DNA from: Methylovulum psychrotolerans
GTDB lineage: Bacteria > Pseudomonadota > Gammaproteobacteria > Methylococcales > Methylomonadaceae
Assembly: GCF_002923755.1 (NCBI RefSeq)
Contig: NZ_PGFZ01000009.1
Location: 118,288 to 156,360, forward strand
DNA: 38,073 bases
Direction: 5' to 3'
Both the position numbers and the translations under genes were made by a program. A model generated the notes under the pieces. It ran no database searches and was not told the DNA's origin. It was given only the letters and a program-made list of their open reading frames with translations. This document shows positions 33,582 through 38,073 of this stretch, in pieces (positions within the stretch are counted from its first letter, which is position 1; every line of letters begins with the position of its first letter).

Positions 33582-35699
33582 TCATGATCTGATAAATATC
33601 GACAATGTTCCGAACCCGGAAATAGAGCAAAATCGTTTGGCGCGGGTTATGGCAACATAAAGCAAGGATCTTTCGCGTTGTTCATGCTCGCGGATAATGG
33701 TTGGATCATCCGAGTTCAGAATGGTTAAAGGTAGCACGCCATCATTTACACCGGCAACATACATGGTATCAAATTCTAAGCCTTTTACGCGATGCATAGT
33801 TGCCAAACGAACTCCAGGATGATGGTAATCATCTAAAGTATTTTGATCGACTTGGTAAAATGGAAAACCAGCATCAGTTAAAACGCTCTTATAACGATCA
33901 ATATCTACATGACGCCTGACACTAATGCATGCCTTCGCCTGATCATCCGGCGATAATGCATGTAAAGATTCAAGAATAAACTGTGCTTCTTCTTGTGAAT
34001 TACCAAAACATTGCACTAAAGGTAGTTCACCTGACATAAGTGAGCGGTAGCCTATTTGTTTATCAATACCATTATCCAGGTCGTCGAATGCAATGCCTTC
34101 TAAAATAGCAACCGCAGCAAGACGAATTTGTTCTGTCGTACGGTAATTAATTCTAAGCTTATAACTACGTCCAATGATTTTAATCCCGCATTGCCCTAGT
34201 ACTACTTTGCTACCGTAAATACGTTGGTGCGCATCGCCGACAATAAACAAATCATTTTGTCGTTCATTAACCATCTGCCGTATTAACTTAAATGCATTCT
34301 GTCCAAAATCTTGTGCTTCATCAACAAGGATACTGGTATAGGGTAACTTAATCGATTTGGTTTGGATTAAAGAGAGCGTATCACGATACGCATCTTCTGC
34401 TTCTTTTAGACCCGCGTCATTCAGCCCTAGCCGATAATTTTCAAACACCGGCCAAACTGCCTTTCTCAATGCCCTATTTAATTGAATACCGCGTCCTACC
34501 CGTCTTGCTTTGAAATAATCCTCTAAAGAATTAACATTCTGTGGCTGAATCACTTTTTCCCATTCCTCATGAAAAAAGGACTCCGACAAATCTGGTTCAT
34601 CCGGCTTTAACACCAAGGCATTATCCCAAATCTGTCTTTTTTTCTGATCATTAAAAAATGTAAACTTAATGGGATAGCCCTGCTTATCCATAAAGCGTTT
34701 GACCCAGGCATCCAAATTAATGACTTCAATTTTTCGCAGTACTTCCGGTGCACAAATGTGTTTTAAATTCTGTTCAATATCCACCGCCAAATTCTTGGTG
34801 AAAGTGGTAAACAAAATCCTGGTATCACGATCTTGCAACGTTTGTTCGGCCAACCACTTAGCCCGGTGCATTGCGACGACTGTTTTTCCGGTACCCGCTC
34901 CGCCCAGTACACGGACTGGGCCATTCCAATCCCTGAAAACTAATTTTCGTTGCAGAGGATGTAAAAACACCCGCCATTTTTCTAAGGGGGCATCCAACAT
35001 CGCTTGTAAGGCCTCATCATCGGAAGCCAATAAAAACAGCCTCTTGCTATCCGGATTATCCAACGCACTGGCAAAATCATTCGTATCAATCTGTGCGGGC
35101 TCATGCTGTAAACTAACATCATAAACAGACAATACTTCTTCAAGACTGACACCATCCGCTATCATAGCTAATGCTTCATAAGCTTCATCGGGTAACTTGA
35201 TTTTTAAAGCGTCAACATCAGCAGGCATTTGAATTTGCCGCACCAATGGTAAAAGCTCTTCGGGAACACCGAGTCTTATTAGATGTCGGTCTCGAATGTC
35301 AACAAACAATCCTGCTTGTGCTTGTCTATCAGCCTGTCGCAGTTGTTCTGCTTCATCAATATATTGCGACTCAAGAACCTGGAGTACGCCATTTTCAGGG
35401 TTGATTTTTAAAACTTTATTACAGGCCCATTCATAGGCATCATCGTGTTTATCCGCCCACAACAAAATGTAAACATCACCCCGTTCCGGCGCTAAAACAA
35501 TTGCCCTATAGGCTTGATCAATTCTAACCGAACGCAAATTTTTATCTCTGGCCGCTTGAATGCTTTCATAATTAATTCCTGGCGATGTCGGGTCTTGCCG
35601 AAACAACTCCATAAACTTAACGGCTTTTTCCTGCTGCGCCTTGGGTAATTTCAAAACACTGCTAAAAAAATCGGACGAAATGGCTACTTTGGGGTGCAT
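33582..35699 (-). CDS. UvrD/Rep-type helicase with RelE-like N-terminal region
   Basis: 705 residues. Superfamily 1 helicase motifs are all visible: Walker A in VRVLGGAGTGKTVVAMHRA (K272), ILVDEAQDFGQNAF (motif II), FIVGDAHQRIYG (motif III), INYRTTEQIR (motif IV), LATMHRVKGLEFDTMYVAG (motif V) and LLYVAITRAKRFC (motif VI). Residues 1-95 resemble a RelE/ParE toxin fold: QAAR..NLRSVRIDQAYRAI and LAPERGDVYILLWADKHDDA. This combination (toxin-like start plus SF1 helicase) occurs in defence-type proteins. It lies 14 bases after the next gene's stop on this strand, so they form one operon. Confidence 0.88.
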   Translation of the reverse strand: MHPKVAISSDFFSSVLKLPKAQQEKAVKFMELFRQDPTSPGINYESIQAARDKNLRSVRIDQAYRAIVLAPERGDVYILLWADKHDDAYEWACNKVLKINPENGVLQVLESQYIDEAEQLRQADRQAQAGLFVDIRDRHLIRLGVPEELLPLVRQIQMPADVDALKIKLPDEAYEALAMIADGVSLEEVLSVYDVSLQHEPAQIDTNDFASALDNPDSKRLFLLASDDEALQAMLDAPLEKWRVFLHPLQRKLVFRDWNGPVRVLGGAGTGKTVVAMHRAKWLAEQTLQDRDTRILFTTFTKNLAVDIEQNLKHICAPEVLRKIEVINLDAWVKRFMDKQGYPIKFTFFNDQKKRQIWDNALVLKPDEPDLSESFFHEEWEKVIQPQNVNSLEDYFKARRVGRGIQLNRALRKAVWPVFENYRLGLNDAGLKEAEDAYRDTLSLIQTKSIKLPYTSILVDEAQDFGQNAFKLIRQMVNERQNDLFIVGDAHQRIYGSKVVLGQCGIKIIGRSYKLRINYRTTEQIRLAAVAILEGIAFDDLDNGIDKQIGYRSLMSGELPLVQCFGNSQEEAQFILESLHALSPDDQAKACISVRRHVDIDRYKSVLTDAGFPFYQVDQNTLDDYHHPGVRLATMHRVKGLEFDTMYVAGVNDGVLPLTILNSDDPTIIREHEQRERSLLYVAITRAKRFCSISGFGTLSIFIRS

Positions 35700-35713
35700 A
35701 AAAACTCCTGATT

Positions 35714-38073
35714 CTAAGCAAAGATATTAAGCAAGGATTGAACAGCCTTATTCAGCTCACTATTCAAAAAAACAGTCCAACCGGCTTGGGTAAACGTTGA
35801 GCTATCATCTTCAAACTCATCAAAAATAATCACACACCTTACCTCAGGCCAAGCCAAAAAGGCTTCGGCTATAATCTCACCCTGGTCATTGCTAAGTTCA
35901 AAACTGCATTGGGGTAGCGGCAAAGCAAAACCACTGAGCATCTTGATAATGGCAACTTCATCACCAATCCCATCGGCTAATAGCTGACCCCAATCGGAAG
36001 CGGTCGTTACAGGTGCGGGATGGCTCACTATTAAATCTGAATAAACCTGTTCAGTAATACCTTTAACGGTAAAATAACTACTGTAAGGTTGGAATTGAAT
36101 AAGGTTCATAAATCTTAACAGGGCTTGCCACTGTTTAAGATCAAATTCAGACCCATCCAGCTCAACTTGGTCATTAAATACAATAATAATGCTTAACTGA
36201 TTATGTTGACCTTGATTAATAGCAGTTTGATCAATACATAAAGACAGATAGAAGCGCTGGTAAACATTACCAAATATACCACCAGAGGGGGCAGTCTTTG
36301 TTGTTGCAGCAGAATCCAAACAGGCCAGTTTATGCTGAGCATAATCTGGCAAGGTTAATTCTGATACTGTTATCTCTGTTCCCATTTTCTTAAACCAGAC
36401 AAAGCAAGCCATGGCCGCATAGCGTTCCCAGATTGACTGATCGGCAGTCTTTAAGACGTGGATTAACCAGGCAAAGCTAGATTGATCGTGCAATACCAAC
36501 AATTCCTCACACAAAAATGTCCCTGATAATGTTTTGGTATTGCCATTCGGCATATTCAGAAACAAATCCAACTGCTGATCAGGCTTTTCATCCAGCACGT
36601 TTTGTACGTCATCATAAGACAGTGACCATACCCAAAAATCATTCGATGCTAGAATTGCCATCCGTTGCGCGGTATCTAACGCCAAACGATTTTTATGATA
36701 TTGAAAACCATCGGTAAATACCACAATAGGCTTAAGGTTCGAACTACCCAAAGGCCACAAAACAAAGTCGGCTCTAGAATGAACGGTAATGCCTTGTGTA
36801 ACATCCAATTCAACCTGCGGCTGCAAAAAATACCGGCACTGATCAAAACGCAAATACCAGCCGGCATCACCGCCATGAAATTCAGGCCGTAACTCAAAAT
36901 TAGAATGAGCCTTTCCAACTCGACGCAAGGCTTCAATAAAGCGGGCTTCCAACTCGCTTTCCACCAGCGGTGATATTTTTACTTCGCGTAACCCCGCTAC
37001 TGGGACAATTTTTCCGGAATATTCTTTAAGGGTCTGGATAAAGTCCCGTGCTTTCTTTCGTGAAATCGTATTCATATCACGACTATTGCGATATACATAG
37101 AGGCAACGATAACAGCCATCGGCACCTTTTTTTTGCACACAACTGCATTGTTCCAAAATGGGCATGGCGAACTCAGTCAAGACTTCCAATAAGGCTTGTT
37201 GGTTGGTCATTAATTGCTTTAGATAGCCGGTACCACCGGGAATCGCATCATATATAACTAAATAACGCTTACTGATACCAGTATCCGTGTCAGGTTCGAC
37301 ATTCTGTGCTACGCGTAAATGGTCAATACTGCCGCCAAATTTTTTCTTTAAACCTAAGTGCAAAGCGGCAACAAATGAATTCTCGATGATTTCAGCTTCT
37401 GCTCCAGACGTAATCGGCAACAAAATGCGTATGGCCTCCGAATTAAATTCACGATACAGAAAAAGTCCGCTGATCAGATTGCTTTGATTTTCCTTGTTAC
37501 GCGCCGTACAACTAATCGTGTGTTCCTGCTCCTGATTTTGGCCATTCGTTTTTTGAACCATACCGCAATACTGACAAAGTTTAAAACCTCTACGCTTGGC
37601 ATCTTGCCCGGCAATAGTGATTTCAGGTGAATTTTCATCGCTATGTCCGGTATTAATCTCCCTGAAATCCGCTTTTGAGATAAATTCAAATCCAAACGGC
37701 CAATCGTCTTTATCCACTTTCCAAGCCGCAGTAATGGCGTGCGGTTCAAAATCAATCAATAATTGTCGGGTAAAAAACTGATTATCCCGGTCATCTTTAT
37801 CATCTGAAATACGGCTTTTTTTATCTGCTGTACTCGCGTAAACCTGTTTTAAGCGCAACATGGTTTGCTTCTGTGTCACATTCTCCCACCACGCGTCCCC
37901 ACAACGTGGACAGGTTTTATAATGATCGCCCGCATCAATACATTCCGAGTGATGACAGCTTTGACATAAGCGCCAGGTTTCCTTTTTAGAAACACGCATG
38001 TCAATCCGCGTAATTTGCACCCGACGACCTCCTGCATAAAAGGTGCTCAGCGGTGCTAATTCCGATAACGCTG
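35714..38073 (-). CDS. C-terminal part of large DUF1998-type helicase with nuclease-like end (partial)
   Basis: At least 786 residues. The frame is open to the right edge of the window and reads LSTFYAGGRRVQITRIDMRV there, so the N-terminus is outside. Early cysteines (CQSCHHSECIDAG, CPRCGDAWW, CQYCGMV) are zinc-finger-like. A DUF1998/MZB pattern follows: LVIYDAIPGGTGYLKQL and CSCVQKKGADGCYRCLYVYR. The last third includes QPQVELDVTQG, HSRADFVLWP, PIVVFTDGFQYHKNRLALD, which looks like a PD-(D/E)xK or Vsr-type nuclease fold. The helicase ATPase domains should lie beyond the window. Candidates include Druantia DruE-like or DISARM-like proteins, but this cannot be decided here. Confidence 0.75.
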   Translation of the reverse strand, partial: ALSELAPLSTFYAGGRRVQITRIDMRVSKKETWRLCQSCHHSECIDAGDHYKTCPRCGDAWWENVTQKQTMLRLKQVYASTADKKSRISDDKDDRDNQFFTRQLLIDFEPHAITAAWKVDKDDWPFGFEFISKADFREINTGHSDENSPEITIAGQDAKRRGFKLCQYCGMVQKTNGQNQEQEHTISCTARNKENQSNLISGLFLYREFNSEAIRILLPITSGAEAEIIENSFVAALHLGLKKKFGGSIDHLRVAQNVEPDTDTGISKRYLVIYDAIPGGTGYLKQLMTNQQALLEVLTEFAMPILEQCSCVQKKGADGCYRCLYVYRNSRDMNTISRKKARDFIQTLKEYSGKIVPVAGLREVKISPLVESELEARFIEALRRVGKAHSNFELRPEFHGGDAGWYLRFDQCRYFLQPQVELDVTQGITVHSRADFVLWPLGSSNLKPIVVFTDGFQYHKNRLALDTAQRMAILASNDFWVWSLSYDDVQNVLDEKPDQQLDLFLNMPNGNTKTLSGTFLCEELLVLHDQSSFAWLIHVLKTADQSIWERYAAMACFVWFKKMGTEITVSELTLPDYAQHKLACLDSAATTKTAPSGGIFGNVYQRFYLSLCIDQTAINQGQHNQLSIIIVFNDQVELDGSEFDLKQWQALLRFMNLIQFQPYSSYFTVKGITEQVYSDLIVSHPAPVTTASDWGQLLADGIGDEVAIIKMLSGFALPLPQCSFELSNDQGEIIAEAFLAWPEVRCVIIFDEFEDDSSTFTQAGWTVFLNSELNKAVQSLLNIFA

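Overview
The window looks like accessory DNA of a gammaproteobacterium. A methanotroph or related methylotroph (Methylococcales) is a plausible but unproven host: I infer this from the overall gene styles, not from a marker gene. Roughly the first 11 kb is GC-rich and full of small genes, broken genes and transposase remnants. From about 12.1 kb to 16.6 kb the base composition is clearly lower in GC, and the last 10 kb (28-38 kb) is again different. The window is therefore a mosaic of acquired blocks. No rRNA or tRNA gene was seen.

Layout. 0-0.5 kb: a frameshifted AntA-type antirepressor. 0.6-1.35 kb: a non-coding island with about 14 consecutive perfect hairpins. 1.37-5.2 kb: an exported M23 peptidase, a DUF6794-like gene, a NUC1 nuclease pseudogene, small unknown genes, and IS6- and IS630-type remnants. 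5.7-9.7 kb: an AT-rich promoter region followed by a tightly coupled His-Xaa-Ser (HXS) peptide-modification operon: precursor hxsA, hxsD, two radical SAM maturases hxsB and hxsC, and a fused-in SAM methyltransferase gene. The genes overlap by 1-4 bases or nearly touch. 9.7-12.05 kb: an intact exported NUC1-type endonuclease and a TerF-like TerD+vWA protein. 12.2-16.5 kb: an exported CHAP-type amidase, an IS3 remnant and a 787-residue RTX protein carrying LVIVD and Calx-beta domains.

16.6-27.1 kb: a complete type I-E CRISPR-Cas locus on the minus strand. Reading in transcription order it is cas3, cas8e, cse2, cas6e, cas7e, cas5e, cas1, cas2, leader, array of 28 repeats. Its old end abuts an IS4-type transposase tail. 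The order differs from the usual one because cas6e sits before cas7e, and a solitary CRISPR-like repeat with an intact hairpin and 5' handle lies in the gap between cas6e and cas7e. This is the most interesting regulatory candidate in the window: Cas6e could cut the cas mRNA there.

27.4-33.4 kb: an HsdR-tail remnant, then a radical SAM protein and a sialyltransferase-like protein on the plus strand, meeting tail to tail with a two-gene glycosyltransferase unit on the minus strand. One of these encodes a 1001-residue protein that appears to join three glycosyltransferase-like domains and a kinase-like domain. This may be a second peptide- or glycan-modification system. 33.6-38.1 kb: a UvrD-like helicase with a RelE-like N-terminus and the C-terminal part of a large DUF1998-type helicase with a nuclease-like tail. 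The pair is probably part of a defence system that continues beyond the right edge.
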